From contig CAYNEI010000007.1 in assembly GCA_964396185.1 (NCBI GenBank), forward strand, positions 21,521 to 85,520: a DNA stretch of 64,000 bases, read 5' to 3'. Both the position numbers and the translations under genes were made by a program. Positions 8,770 through 18,402 of this stretch are shown in pieces. The notes under the pieces were generated by a model. The model was not told the origin of the DNA, searched no databases, and saw nothing but the letters and a program-made list of their open reading frames with translations. Position 1 is the stretch's first letter; each line of letters opens with the position of its first letter. The DNA is from CAYNEI01 sp964396185. GTDB taxonomy: Archaea; Thermoplasmatota; SW-10-69-26.

Positions 8770-9240
8770 CGAGCATGAGGGGGCGTGTGGCGGATAAGGG
8801 TTTCAGGTCGGACCGTCGATTCCCGAGGCCTAACAACGATCAACACGGAGGCGCCGATGCACCGCCGTTCGGGGTGCAGCGGGCGCCCGAGCTTGCTCGG
8901 GCAGGCGGAGACGCGGAGGGAACGGAGATCGAGAAGGAGCCCAGTAGCTGATCACTCGAAGAGACGTGAAGGGCGTCGAACGGGTCTAGCGGTCGCTCCC
9001 AGGTTGGCTCAGGCCATCCGTGGAGCCTTGAATCAGCCATTCTCTTCCTGTGCCTACCCTCGGTCTTGTTGACCACCGGCTACTCCTCCTCACCTAGCTT
9101 AGATCCTCCCCCGTCCGTTCCCCCGTGTCTCCGTGCCTCGATGTTGAAGGTTGTGTCCGTGTCGTTACCCTCGCGCTCCTCCTTCCCCTCGCGTCCCTAG
9201 GGGGAACACTTTAAATGAACGGAGGCTACGTGGGCGCTTG
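8770..9240. other. Intergenic region with two divergent promoters and degenerate inverted repeats
   Basis: 470 bp without a convincing gene. It holds the herA TATA box (minus strand, ~8796) and the mfnA TATA box (plus strand, CTTTAAAT 9207-9214). A perfect 8-bp hairpin with a TT loop (GCCCGAGC/GCTCGGGC) lies at 8885-8902. An imperfect inverted pair, GGCGGAGACGCGGAGGG (8904-8920) and CCCCGTGTCTCCGTGCC (9121-9137), resembles the dispersed repeats near 26.8 and 41.0 kb. Confidence 0.6.
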
Positions 9241-10404
9241 ATGGACCTCCCCGCGCAGGGTGCTGCTGAGGAGGAGCTGGCCCAACGCCTCATGCAGGCT
9301 CGAGGCAAGGACACCCCGTTCCTCTCAGGCCACGTGATCGGTTCCATGTGCACGGCACCGCATCCAGCCGGCCTGGAGGCTTGGCGGCTCTTCGCTGATA
9401 CGAACCTCGGCGACCCCTTGATCAACCCAGGCGCTGCGGAGCTGGCCGACGAGGTCGTCGCCATGCTCGCTGGCTTGCTCGGAGGCGGTCCGGAGAGTGG
9501 CGGGCTCTTCCTCTCCGGTGGCACCGAGGCCAACATCGTCGCCGCGCGCCTGGCCCGGGACACCACGCAACGCACCGAGATCGTGCTGCCTGCCACCGCG
9601 CACTTCAGCTTCCACAAAGCCGCTCACGCCCTGGAGATGGAGGTCACCACCCTGCCGCTCACGGACACCTTCGAGGTGGATGTGGAGGCCGCCAAGGAAG
9701 CCATCGGCCCCCAGAGTGCCTGCGTCGTCGGGGTTGCCGGGAACACGGAGTTCGGTGCCGTCGACGACATCCAGGCCATCGCAGAGATCGGTGAGGACCA
9801 CGGCGCCTGGGTCCACGTCGACGCCGCCTACGGCGGCCTCGTGCTCCCCTTCCTCGAAGACCCTCTCCCCTTCGGGCTCGACGTCCATGGCGTGGACAGC
9901 GTCACCGTGGACCCGCACAAGATGGGACGCGCGCCCATCCCCGCAGGCGCGCTGGTCGTGGCCGACGAGGCAACCCTCCAAGCCGGCGCCATCGAGACAC
10001 CCTACGTCTCCACCGAGCGCCAAGCCGGGTTGCTCTCCAGCCGGCCAGGGGCAGCCGCTGCCGGTGCGTGGGCCGCGCTCAACGCTCTGGGCCGCAAGGG
10101 GCTGACCACCCAGGCAGAGGGCTCGGTCTACCTCGCGAAGTGGCTCGCACGCACGCTGACCGAGAAAGGGCTCACGCTGGCCCGAGACCCACCGGGGCTG
10201 GGTATCGTGGCCATCGAGGCCGAGAACAACGAGCGCGTGCGCGCCCGGCTGGCTGAGCGGGGCTGGATCGTCTCGCTTACCACCATCGTGCCCGGCATCC
10301 GCGTGGTCTGCATGCCGCACGTGACCGCCGAGCACCTGACCACGTTCAGTCGCGTGCTCCCCAGGATCCTGGAGGGTGAAGATGGTCGGCTCCTACACGC
10401 TTGA
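9241..10404 (+). CDS. mfnA: PLP-dependent L-tyrosine/L-aspartate decarboxylase, MfnA family
   Basis: 387 aa from ATG 9241, which lies ~30 nt after TATA CTTTAAAT; upstream in-frame codons precede the promoter. Group II decarboxylase fold: GGTEANIVAARLAR early, DAAYGG aspartate (HVDAAYGGLVLPF), and PLP lysine K227 in VDPHKMG. In methanogens the family makes tyramine for methanofuran. In other archaea it is thought to decarboxylate aspartate to beta-alanine for coenzyme A, the likelier role here since nothing methanogenic is nearby. Its 3' end overlaps dph2 by 23 nt, so the two are translationally coupled. Confidence 0.85.
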   Translation: MDLPAQGAAEEELAQRLMQARGKDTPFLSGHVIGSMCTAPHPAGLEAWRLFADTNLGDPLINPGAAELADEVVAMLAGLLGGGPESGGLFLSGGTEANIVAARLARDTTQRTEIVLPATAHFSFHKAAHALEMEVTTLPLTDTFEVDVEAAKEAIGPQSACVVGVAGNTEFGAVDDIQAIAEIGEDHGAWVHVDAAYGGLVLPFLEDPLPFGLDVHGVDSVTVDPHKMGRAPIPAGALVVADEATLQAGAIETPYVSTERQAGLLSSRPGAAAAGAWAALNALGRKGLTTQAEGSVYLAKWLARTLTEKGLTLARDPPGLGIVAIEAENNERVRARLAERGWIVSLTTIVPGIRVVCMPHVTAEHLTTFSRVLPRILEGEDGRLLHA

Positions 10405-11491
10405 ACGGCTCAACGAGAACCACGAGATCGAGCTCGACAAGATTCTCGAGACCATCGAGGAGCTCGAGCCCCAGCTCGTGGGCCTCCAGCTTCCAGACGG
10501 CATCCGCGACTACGCGCCGGCCATCTCGGCCTGGATCGAGGAGGAGACAGGCGTGGGCACGGTCATCAGCGGCGACCCCAGCTTCGGGGCCTGCGATCTC
10601 GACCTGGATCTCGCCCGCGTGGGCGTGGATCTCTTGGTCCACTTCGGTCACAGCCCCATGCCGTCTCTCGGGGAGATCGACGAGTTCCCGGTGCTCTTCA
10701 TCCCGACCTTCCACAAGTCCAGCGTCGAGCCCGTGGTGCGCAAGGCAGCCGCCGAGCTCCAGGGCAAAGTCGTCGGCCTGCTCACCACCGCCCAGCACGC
10801 CAAGCGCTTAGACGAGGTGCGCGACGTCCTGGCCGATGAGGGCGTCGAGTCTAGGGTCGGGTTCGGGGACAACCGGGTCATCAACCCCGGGCAGCTGCTC
10901 GGCTGCAACTTCACGGCTGCACGCACCATCGCGCCCGAGATCGAAGCCTTCCTCTACATCGGGTCCGGTGATTTCCACCCCATCGCAGCCGCCTGGGGCC
11001 TAGGCGAGATCCCCCTTTACGTGGCTGATCCGATGACCACCGAGGTCCGCCGGGTAGATGACCGCATCGAGGCGCTGATGCGCCAACGCCACGCCGCCAT
11101 CGCGCGCGCCCAGGAGGCGCGCAGCTTCGCCATCCTCATCGGGACCCGCGTGGGCCAGATGCGCATGAAGTACGCCCAAGGCCTGGCCAAGCTTTGCCGC
11201 CGGCATGGTAAGCAAGCTTACCTGGTCGCCTTGGACTACTTCACCCCGGACGCGCTGGCCAGCTTCCGCCACGTGGACGCCTGGGTCAACACAGGCTGCC
11301 CGCGCATCACCACGGATGACTACGCGCGCTACGACAACCCCATGCTCACCCCGCAAGAGCTGGAGATCGTGCTCGGCCAGCGCTCCTGGGAGGACTACAT
11401 CTTCGACGAGTTCAAGGGCACCAAGCCCGCGCCCCACCACGACCCCGCGGCCGTGGAGCTCGAGGGACCCGTCGTTGGGTCCGATGAGTAG
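10382..11491 (+). CDS. dph2: Diphthamide biosynthesis enzyme Dph2
   Basis: 369 aa. Dph2 is the archaeal radical-SAM-like [4Fe-4S] enzyme that moves the 3-amino-3-carboxypropyl group of SAM to a histidine of elongation factor 2. The three cluster cysteines are present: C71 (FGACDLDL), C175 (LGCNFTA) and C306 (NTGCPRI). ATG 10382 is chosen because GGAGG at 10371-10375 lies six bases upstream; a GTG at 10376 overlaps that motif. The gene overlaps mfnA. Length is typical. Confidence 0.93.
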   Translation: MVGSYTLERLNENHEIELDKILETIEELEPQLVGLQLPDGIRDYAPAISAWIEEETGVGTVISGDPSFGACDLDLDLARVGVDLLVHFGHSPMPSLGEIDEFPVLFIPTFHKSSVEPVVRKAAAELQGKVVGLLTTAQHAKRLDEVRDVLADEGVESRVGFGDNRVINPGQLLGCNFTAARTIAPEIEAFLYIGSGDFHPIAAAWGLGEIPLYVADPMTTEVRRVDDRIEALMRQRHAAIARAQEARSFAILIGTRVGQMRMKYAQGLAKLCRRHGKQAYLVALDYFTPDALASFRHVDAWVNTGCPRITTDDYARYDNPMLTPQELEIVLGQRSWEDYIFDEFKGTKPAPHHDPAAVELEGPVVGSDE

Positions 11492-11536
11492 GTTCGGCCA
11501 CCAAGGTTCTTACCAGAGCCCGTCCGATTCGGTCCC

Positions 11537-12364
11537 ATGATCACGCTCACGACGGACTTCGGGGATAGCCCCTACGTGGGGGCCGTTCGGGGAGCGATCA
11601 AGTCGATCCACCCAGAGGCCGACGTGCTCGACATCACGCATGGCGTCCCGCCGCACGACATCCAGGCTGGTGCCTTCGCTCTCTTCAGCGCTGTGCCGTA
11701 TCACCCGCCAGGCGCCGTGCACGTGGTCGTGGTGGACCCAGGTGTGGGCACGGATCGCCGAGGCATCGCCATCGAGGCCGGTGGCCAGTTGCTCGTCGGC
11801 CCGGACAACGGCGTGCTCATGCCAGCCGCGCGCCGGCTTGGCATCGAGGCCATCGTCGAGCTCACCCAGGACAAGTACTTCCACGAGGAGATCTCCAGGA
11901 CGTTCCATGGACGCGACATCTTCGCGCCCGTGGCTGCGCATCTGGACCTGGGCGTGGCGATCGCGGAGCTGGGTCGCGAGCTCCACGAGGATGAGATCGT
12001 GGACCTGGACTTCGGGGAACCGTTCATCCACGACGGCGTCTGGACCGCCTCGGCGATCAACGTGGACCGGTTCGGGAACGTGACCACCAACCTGCCTGGC
12101 GCCCAGGTCCTCGACGCCTCCGAGTTCGGCGCGACCGCTATCGTCGAGGTCAACCGGTTGCGTTTCGACGTCAGCCTCCACCGCACTTACGGGGAGGCGC
12201 CTGAGGGCGAACCGGTCCTGGTCGTGGGCTCAGCCGGCTTCGCCGAGCTCTCGCTGCGCGAGGAGAGCTTCGCGGATGCCTTCGGCGTCGAGCCAGGCGA
12301 CGAGCTCGAGGTGCAGTTCCTCCCCCGCGAGATGCCAGAAGAGGTCACCGGCGAGGACGAGTAG
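11537..12364 (+). CDS. SAM hydrolase / SAM-dependent halogenase-fold protein (DUF62)
   Basis: 275 aa. The family hydrolyses S-adenosylmethionine to adenosine and methionine using hydroxide; relatives include bacterial fluorinase and chlorinase. Diagnostic parts are visible: N-terminal LTTDFGDSPYVGAVRG, VVDPGVGTDRRG, VGPDNGVL, FHGRDIFAPVAA, and a C-terminal beta-barrel with NVDRFGNVTTNL. No halogenase-specific insertion is evident, so hydrolase activity is likelier. It has its own promoter (gttcttacc ~11510) 25 nt before ATG. Confidence 0.88.
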   Translation: MITLTTDFGDSPYVGAVRGAIKSIHPEADVLDITHGVPPHDIQAGAFALFSAVPYHPPGAVHVVVVDPGVGTDRRGIAIEAGGQLLVGPDNGVLMPAARRLGIEAIVELTQDKYFHEEISRTFHGRDIFAPVAAHLDLGVAIAELGRELHEDEIVDLDFGEPFIHDGVWTASAINVDRFGNVTTNLPGAQVLDASEFGATAIVEVNRLRFDVSLHRTYGEAPEGEPVLVVGSAGFAELSLREESFADAFGVEPGDELEVQFLPREMPEEVTGEDE

Positions 12365-12423
12365 GTCGGCCAAGCCAATCTGGAACGACCGCAGGCTTTT
12401 GTCTTGGTCCCCGTTCCCCCTGC

Positions 12424-14244
12424 GTGCTCTTCCGTGAGCTCGCCGAGGCGATGCGCACCATCGAGACGACCGCCAGCAGGCTCGAGATGAGCCAGCACCT
12501 GGCCTCGCTGCTCGGCCAAGCGACCCCAGAGGAGACCCCCATCATCGCCTACATGCTCCTGGGCGGTCTGGCACCGGAGCACGAGGGCCTTGAGGTTGGG
12601 CTGGCCGAGAAGTGGGTCGAGCAGCTGGTGCGCACCCGCACCGGTGCCAGCGAGCAGGAGATCGCGGAGCGCATGGCCGAGCTGGGCGATCTCGGATACG
12701 TGGCCGAGGCGCTCTGGCAGGAGCCTCGAGGCGGTCAGGTCGCCTTGGACAGCTTCGGAGCAAGCGAACAAGCGGAGCCCACAAGCCCCAGCGTGGAGGC
12801 GCTACACGCCAAGCTCGTGGCCATCGCGCGCATCGAGGGGACTGGGAGCCAGGACAAGAAACTCGGCCACGCCCTGCGCTTGTTGGACAAGGCAAGCCCA
12901 CTGGAGGCGTGCTACCTTGTCCGCTTCCTTGTGGGCAAGCTCCGGCTTGGCGTGGCGGACATGACGCTGCTCGACGGTGCGGCCATCGCGTTCGCCCCCG
13001 GCGAGGCGATCGAAGAGGCGGACGACGGGCTCCCCCGACCTCCCGTGGCGTGGCGCGAGGCCATGGAGCGGGCCTACAACTTGACCAGCGACATCGGGGA
13101 GGTGCTCTCGCTGGCGCGCTCGCACGGTCTCGAGGCCCTCCAAGACGTCCACATCACGCCAGGCAAGCCGGTGCGGCCCATGTTGGCCGAGCGGCAGAGC
13201 GATGGTGAGGAGATCTTCAAGAACGTCGGCTCCCCCGCCTTGGCGGAGTTCAAGTACGACGGTCTTCGAACCCAGGCACACCTCGCGAACGGCGAGGTGC
13301 ACCTGTACTCGCGCCGCTTAGAGCATGTGACCCGGCACTACCCGGACGTTGTCGAGGCCATCCAAGAGGCCTTCCAGGGCCACGACGTCGTGGTCGAGGG
13401 CGAGGCGGTTCCCGTGGACCCCGAGACCGGTGAGATGCGCGAGTTCCAAGCCATCGCGCGCCGCCGCGGGCGCAAGCACGGCCTTGAGCAAGCCATGCGT
13501 GAGGTGCCGATCCACCTCTACCTCTTCGACATCCTCTACGCCGACGGCGTCGATCTCACCATCGAGCCCCTCGAACACCGGCGCGCCAAGCTCGACGAGA
13601 TCGTCCAGGAGCATGCCAGGATCCAGCTCAGCGAGGCCCACGAGGTCGCCGACCCCAGCGAGCTGGAGCCCATCTTCGAGGAGTCGGTCGCCCGCAACGC
13701 CGAGGGCCTGATGGTCAAGAAGCTCGGCGACTCCTCCAGCTACCAAGCCGGGGCCCGGGGCTGGCGCTGGGTGAAGTACAAGAAGGACTACGTGGAGGAG
13801 CTGGCCGACAGCCTGGATCTCGTCATCGTGGGCGCCTACCACGGCAAGGGCCGACGCGCTGGCTGGTACGGCACGCTCTTGGGCGCGGCCTACAACCCCG
13901 CCGAGGATCGCTGGGAGACCGTCTGCAAGATCGGCACCGGGTTCACCGACGAGACGCTGGCGACCCTCAACGACGTGCTTGATGCCCACAAGATCCCCCA
14001 CCCACCCCGCCACGTTGAGATCAGCGACGATCTCGATGTCGAGGTGTTCTTCGAGCCCGAGGTGGTGGCCGAGATCCGGGGCGCCGAGATGACCCGCAGC
14101 CCGGTCCACACCGCGGCTGAGGGCCCAGCCGGCGGCATCGCGCTACGCTTCCCCCGCTTCATCCGCTGGCGCGAGGAGAAGGGCCCCAGGGATGCCACCA
14201 CAGTGGACGAGGTCCAGGCCATGTACGACCGACAGTTCGCCTAA
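12424..14244 (+). CDS. lig: ATP-dependent DNA ligase (archaeal Lig1)
   Basis: 606 aa from GTG 12424, about 27 nt after a ctttTgtctt box; the start MLFRELAEAM matches archaeal ligases. It seals nicks in replication and repair. An N-terminal DNA-binding domain (~1-230) precedes the adenylation domain with nucleophile K277 in motif I (EFKYDGLR). Motif III is near LYLFDILYADG, motif IV at NAEGLMVKK and motif V at WRWVKYKKDY. A C-terminal OB domain follows. Length is normal. The gene is monocistronic. Confidence 0.96.
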   Translation: MLFRELAEAMRTIETTASRLEMSQHLASLLGQATPEETPIIAYMLLGGLAPEHEGLEVGLAEKWVEQLVRTRTGASEQEIAERMAELGDLGYVAEALWQEPRGGQVALDSFGASEQAEPTSPSVEALHAKLVAIARIEGTGSQDKKLGHALRLLDKASPLEACYLVRFLVGKLRLGVADMTLLDGAAIAFAPGEAIEEADDGLPRPPVAWREAMERAYNLTSDIGEVLSLARSHGLEALQDVHITPGKPVRPMLAERQSDGEEIFKNVGSPALAEFKYDGLRTQAHLANGEVHLYSRRLEHVTRHYPDVVEAIQEAFQGHDVVVEGEAVPVDPETGEMREFQAIARRRGRKHGLEQAMREVPIHLYLFDILYADGVDLTIEPLEHRRAKLDEIVQEHARIQLSEAHEVADPSELEPIFEESVARNAEGLMVKKLGDSSSYQAGARGWRWVKYKKDYVEELADSLDLVIVGAYHGKGRRAGWYGTLLGAAYNPAEDRWETVCKIGTGFTDETLATLNDVLDAHKIPHPPRHVEISDDLDVEVFFEPEVVAEIRGAEMTRSPVHTAAEGPAGGIALRFPRFIRWREEKGPRDATTVDEVQAMYDRQFA

Positions 14245-14370
14245 GGCCGCGTGACGACCCAGCGCGCACGATAGGCGCTGGCTGGTGCAGCGGAGCCCCG
14301 CTCCGGTTGGCGAGCCAAGCGCTCCAACCACGGCGGCGGGGCTCGCGGTTACGAAGCGACGGACAGGAGA

Positions 14371-14382
14371 AGCTATAAAAAG
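14371..14382 (+). promoter_or_regulatory. Strong TATA box of the MoxR gene
   Basis: agctataaaaag is one of the best TATA boxes in the window. It predicts a start near 14402 and so a ~45-nt leader carrying the SD-like ggaggg just before GTG 14447. Confidence 0.6.
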
Positions 14383-14446
14383 GAACCCCCGGAATGTCAC
14401 CCGCCGGTCCACGGGCGTGTCAAGTCCGAGGACCCGGAGGGTTCAC

Positions 14447-15469
14447 GTGAGCGAGCAAGAAGCCAAGACCACGCCCTCGACCGGCCAGGGCAGCGGGAAG
14501 CCAGACATCGAGCGCGCTGTCCGGATGGTCCACCAGAAATCCGAGGGCATCATCGATGAAGCCGCTCGGGTCATCGTCGGCAAGCGCCACGTCCTCGAAC
14601 TCGTCATGATCAACATCCTGGCCTCAGGCAACATCCTCTTCGAGGACGTGCCCGGTTTGGCCAAGTCGCTCATGGTGAACACGTTCGCCAAAGCAAGCGG
14701 CAGCGATTTCCGCCGCATCCAGTTCACCCCGGACCTGCTCCCGTCTGATATCACCGGGATCTACATGTACAACCAGAAGACCCAGGAGTTCGAGTTCCGT
14801 CCTGGACCGGTCTTCACCAACTTCCTTCTAGCCGACGAGATCAACCGAGCCCCGCCGAAGACCCAGGCCGCGCTGCTCGAGACGATGCAGGAGCGCCAGG
14901 TCACCGTGGAGGGCACGACCCACCAGCTCACCAAGCCCTACGTGGTCATGGCCACCCAGAACCCGGTCGAGCAGGAGGGGACCTACCCGCTCCCCGAGGC
15001 TCAGATGGACCGGTTCCTCATCAAGCTCAGCGTCGGCTACCCGGCCCCCGACGATGAGGTCGAGATCCTCCGACGGCGTGTCGCGCGTCGCAAGGACGAA
15101 GCCGATGTCCAGGCCGTCACGAACCCGAAGGAGATCACCACCATGCAGCAGGTGGTCGAGCGCGTGCGCATCGACGAGTCGCTCATGCGCTACATCACGG
15201 ACATCATCTGGGCCACCCGCAAGCACGACGACGTGCGCGTCGGCTCCTCGCCGCGTGGGTCGCTCGCGCTGGTCAAGCTCAGCCGCGCCCGGGCCGCGCT
15301 CAAGGGGCGCAGCTACGTGATCCCGGACGATGTCAAAGCACTGGTCAACCCGTCGGTGGCCCACCGGCTCATCCTCAAGCCCGAGCCGCGCATCAAGGGC
15401 GTCACGGCCAAGGACATCCTCGAGGGGATCCTCGACGAGATCCCCGTGCCGCGCGTCCCAGGGCGCTGA
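14447..15469 (+). CDS. MoxR-family AAA+ ATPase
   Basis: 340 aa from GTG 14447, preceded by GGAGGG and a strong TATA box at 14371-14382. MoxR ATPases act as chaperones that mature or activate protein complexes. Walker A variant DVPGLAKS, Walker B with sensor (LLADEINRAPP), ATQNPVEQEGTYPLPEAQMD and the lid domain (GSSPRGSLALVKLSRARA) are all visible. The usual DUF58 and von Willebrand factor A partner genes do not follow; the next gene is a secreted protease with its own promoter. Confidence 0.9.
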   Translation: MSEQEAKTTPSTGQGSGKPDIERAVRMVHQKSEGIIDEAARVIVGKRHVLELVMINILASGNILFEDVPGLAKSLMVNTFAKASGSDFRRIQFTPDLLPSDITGIYMYNQKTQEFEFRPGPVFTNFLLADEINRAPPKTQAALLETMQERQVTVEGTTHQLTKPYVVMATQNPVEQEGTYPLPEAQMDRFLIKLSVGYPAPDDEVEILRRRVARRKDEADVQAVTNPKEITTMQQVVERVRIDESLMRYITDIIWATRKHDDVRVGSSPRGSLALVKLSRARAALKGRSYVIPDDVKALVNPSVAHRLILKPEPRIKGVTAKDILEGILDEIPVPRVPGR

Positions 15470-15554
15470 GCCATCAAGGCTCAATGGTCATTCACCGTTA
15501 GGGCCTCCATCGAGGCCGAACACAAGGGTTTTGAGTCGTGCCGCGGTTCCGCAC

Positions 15555-16781
15555 GTGGTGAGGCTTACGCGCTCCTCTCGAAGATCCATCAGCCGTCGCG
15601 CCAGCGTCGTGTTCCTTTCAGCCCTCGTGGTCATCGTCCCGACCATGATGCTGACGGGCTCGCTCGGGCCCGTGCAAGACGCAGAGACGCTTCCTGCGCC
15701 TGAGATGCCTGAGGATCTCCTCAAGAAGAGCATCGAGGGCCAGTGCGATGTCCTCAAGGCGTGGTACGCCGAGCTGGCGGAGAGCTACCCGGCCGGCACA
15801 GAGATCCCCCTGATCTACCACCCGAGCGACGAGGATCTTGACGCCCTTGGCCTACCGGACGCTGAGACCCTCCAAGAGCTCGATCTCTCCCAGCCCGTCC
15901 GGTTCCACCAGGACGGCACGCGCGAGATCGTCGACCCAGCCGTGCTCGCGCCCAGCGAGCACCCAGCGAACAACGGCAACGGCAACGGCAACGGACCACC
16001 GGATAAGGACAAGGACGATGGTGGCAGCGACGACAGCACCGGTACGCCGGTCGCGTCGTTCGCTGGCACCGGCTGTCTGGGCATCCGGCCTGGCGCCTGG
16101 GTCTTCAACCTCAACAACGGGATTAGTTGGTGCACCCTGGCCCACGTCTACGGTTCGCCCGGATCCTACCAGATCAGCACGGCGGGTCACTGCGCCTCCC
16201 AAGGAGAGGTCCTCACGGTGCTCGGTCTCATCGGCGGAGGCGACGGCCCGGCCGACCCCGTCCTGCTCGACTTCGGGGATGTCGCCAAGAGCCAGGACAA
16301 CGGCATCGGGAACGACTGGGCCCTGATCGACGTCTTCGATGCCCACCAGCCCCTGGTCACGCCGACCATGTGCTTCTGGGGCGGCCCGTTCCTTGGCACC
16401 TACGAAGAGCAAGGCATCCTCCTCCAGGGCTCCTGGGGCGGTCAAGGCCCAGGCGTCAGCGTGGACCCCAACCCCGCATTGGTGCAAGGCATCGTCCACT
16501 ACGGCCACGGCATCGGCATGGGCACCGGAGGAACCCCGCGGGCGGCTGTGGGCGCTTCCTGGGGCTCATCTGCGTTCCACTTCGTCGGCCTGATTGGTCC
16601 AGGGGACTCCGGGTCCGGTGCCAACACGGCCACCACGGAGGCAGCTGGGATCATCACGCACTTGATCGTGGACCCCATCATGCGCGACGGGGTCGGCGTC
16701 GCAGCCGGCACCCGGGTCACGGAAGTCGGCACCCCAGCCATGGGCCTACCCGTCGGGAGCCCCGTGCCGCTGGCGGGCTGA
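15555..16781 (+). CDS. Secreted chymotrypsin-like serine protease
   Basis: 408 aa from GTG 15555 (GTG 15558 also possible), ~27 nt after a gggttttgag box. An Arg-rich n-region and hydrophobic segment (~14-35) form a signal peptide or anchor. A helical acidic pro-region (~40-135) and a Gly-Asn linker encoded by repeated aacggc follow. The catalytic triad is H212 (STAGHC), D254 (GNDWALI) and S352 (GPGDSGSG). Four or more cysteines could form disulfides outside the cell. The next gene is a paralogue, separated by 52 nt. Confidence 0.85.
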   Translation: MVRLTRSSRRSISRRASVVFLSALVVIVPTMMLTGSLGPVQDAETLPAPEMPEDLLKKSIEGQCDVLKAWYAELAESYPAGTEIPLIYHPSDEDLDALGLPDAETLQELDLSQPVRFHQDGTREIVDPAVLAPSEHPANNGNGNGNGPPDKDKDDGGSDDSTGTPVASFAGTGCLGIRPGAWVFNLNNGISWCTLAHVYGSPGSYQISTAGHCASQGEVLTVLGLIGGGDGPADPVLLDFGDVAKSQDNGIGNDWALIDVFDAHQPLVTPTMCFWGGPFLGTYEEQGILLQGSWGGQGPGVSVDPNPALVQGIVHYGHGIGMGTGGTPRAAVGASWGSSAFHFVGLIGPGDSGSGANTATTEAAGIITHLIVDPIMRDGVGVAAGTRVTEVGTPAMGLPVGSPVPLAG

Positions 16782-16833
16782 TCGGACCAGCAACGGTGCG
16801 AAACGCTAAGCAGGTACCCGGCGTGCCAGGGAC

Positions 16834-17763
16834 ATGGGAGGCACCCTCAAGCAACCCGCCCTGATCGCGCTCGTGGCACTGGCCCTGCTCGTGCCAGTCT
16901 CGACCGCCTTGTCATCCGCGGGCACGCAACCAGCTCGCCTCGATGCCGGACCGACTCCGACCACCTGTGACCACGCCACCATCGCGGCCTCGGTGCACGA
17001 TGTGCGTTTGCTGCCCGCTGAGCCCCGCGAGCATGATCGCACGGACCCTTGCCCGGGGATCCGACCAGGCGGTGCTCTCGTCTTGCGCGTGGGCCCGGTC
17101 GAGTTCATGTACTGCTCGCTGGCCTTCATCGTCGAGAACGAGACGGCGACCTTCGTCGCCACGGCCGGTCACTGTGTGGACCCAAGCCTGGGCGTCCCGG
17201 GGCCCGGTGAGGAAGTGACGATCCACGGTGTGCCCGGTACAGCCGGCGTGGTCGCCTACCAGTGGTGCGAGGGTGGCGACAGTTTGGGCAACGGGTGCGG
17301 TCCTGGCACGGATTTCGCGCTGATCCAGATCCACGACGACAAGCTCGAGTACGTCGACCCGGCCATGTGCCACTGGGGCACCCCCACGGGAGGCATCTTC
17401 ACGGAGCACGACGCCCAGCTCCGTTCGGTCCAGCACTTCGGGTGGGGGATCCTGCTCGGCGAGGCCAGCGGAGTGATCGTCACGGTGGGGAACCCAGCTA
17501 CCCAAGCCCGCCAGGGCGTGGGCCTCGACTTCCAGGAGGAGGACGTGGCGCTCATCGAGACAGCCGCGATCAGCGGTGACTCGGGAAGCGGTGTTCTCGT
17601 GAACGAGCTTCTCCAGCTCCCCATCCCTGCCGATCAACCGGAGGCGTTGGGCGTTCTGACGCACATCAGTGTAGGCGGTATCGCCATCGTCCAACGTCTG
17701 GACCTGAGCCTCGAGCTCGCCGAAGACGAGCTTGCGACCGAGCTCACGCTGGTCACTGCTTGA
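16834..17763 (+). CDS. Secreted chymotrypsin-like serine protease, paralogue
   Basis: 309 aa with a standard signal peptide (MGGTLKQPALIALVALALLV). Triad: H113 (ATAGHC), D160 (GTDFALI) and S250 (SGDSGSGV). It shares motif order and the CHWG-like strand after Asp with the preceding protease but lacks its long pro-region. Eight or so cysteines point to an extracellular, disulfide-bonded enzyme. A weak TATA (cgctaagc, ~16808) suggests independent transcription. The pair is likely a tandem duplication. Confidence 0.83.
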   Translation: MGGTLKQPALIALVALALLVPVSTALSSAGTQPARLDAGPTPTTCDHATIAASVHDVRLLPAEPREHDRTDPCPGIRPGGALVLRVGPVEFMYCSLAFIVENETATFVATAGHCVDPSLGVPGPGEEVTIHGVPGTAGVVAYQWCEGGDSLGNGCGPGTDFALIQIHDDKLEYVDPAMCHWGTPTGGIFTEHDAQLRSVQHFGWGILLGEASGVIVTVGNPATQARQGVGLDFQEEDVALIETAAISGDSGSGVLVNELLQLPIPADQPEALGVLTHISVGGIAIVQRLDLSLELAEDELATELTLVTA

Positions 17764-17887
17764 GTCCTGCGCGTTGAGGCCCCGGTCCGGGTATCCGCCG
17801 CCAGGGTCCGCTGCGTGGCTCGGTGGCGCGCACGGAGCGGCTAGCAGGGCGACCCCAGCGCTCGTGCATGCTGCCGGGCTCGCAGGA

Positions 17888-18402
17888 TCATGCAGGGTCG
17901 TCTACAGGGTCGCGGCCCGCGGGTTGGCGCCCTCGGAACAGGAGATAGAAGGCGAGGAAGACGACCCCCAGGGGCAACGCGAGCCTCAAGAGGACCATGA
18001 CCAGGCCNNNNNNNNNNNNNNNNNNNNNNNNNNNNNNNNNNNNNNNNNNNNNNNNNNNNNNNNNNNNNNNNNNNNNNNNNNNNNNNNNNNNNNNNNNNNN
18101 NNNNNNNCGAGGAAGACGACCCCCAGGGGCAACGCGAGCCTCAAGAGGACCATGACCAGGCCAAGCAACCCACCAGCCACCCCGATGGCCAGCCCGACCA
18201 GACCCACCGCCAAGCCCACCACAAGCGAGGCCGCCCCGGCCGCCAGGCCCACGAGTAGCAGGAGCGGGAGCAGCAACCACCCGAGGCCTTGCGGTGGCCA
18301 CGCCGGCCAGCCGGGCCATCCAGCCCCGTGGGATGAAGCCCACCAGAGGGCCAGGCCCAGCACGACCACTCCCACCGCGAAGCCCACCTCTGCGCGTCGC
18401 AT
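17888..18402 (-). CDS. Small hydrophobic membrane protein
   Basis: After collapsing the 155-nt scaffolding artefact this is a 119-aa protein beginning MRRAEVGFAVGVVVLGLALW and ending GRDPVDDPA. It has about three to four transmembrane segments rich in Leu, Val, Gly and Ala. ATG 18402 abuts the stop of the RDD gene, so it is the third gene of the PadR operon. The family is not recognised. Its position suggests a membrane function controlled by the PadR regulator. Confidence 0.65.
18008..18107. other. Assembly gap (100 N) with 55-bp duplicated flanks
   Basis: 17953-18007 is identical to 18108-18162. Collapsing one copy plus the N's joins the two pieces of the membrane-protein gene in frame. 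Confidence 0.95.

Noticed and set aside
8840..9076. 78-codon open frame in the herA-mfnA spacer.
   Set aside because: Runs through inverted repeats, has no promoter or SD at its start, and no recognisable features.
15965..15995. (aacggc)n run as a microsatellite or regulatory repeat.
   Set aside because: It lies in frame inside the protease gene and simply encodes a Gly-Asn linker.
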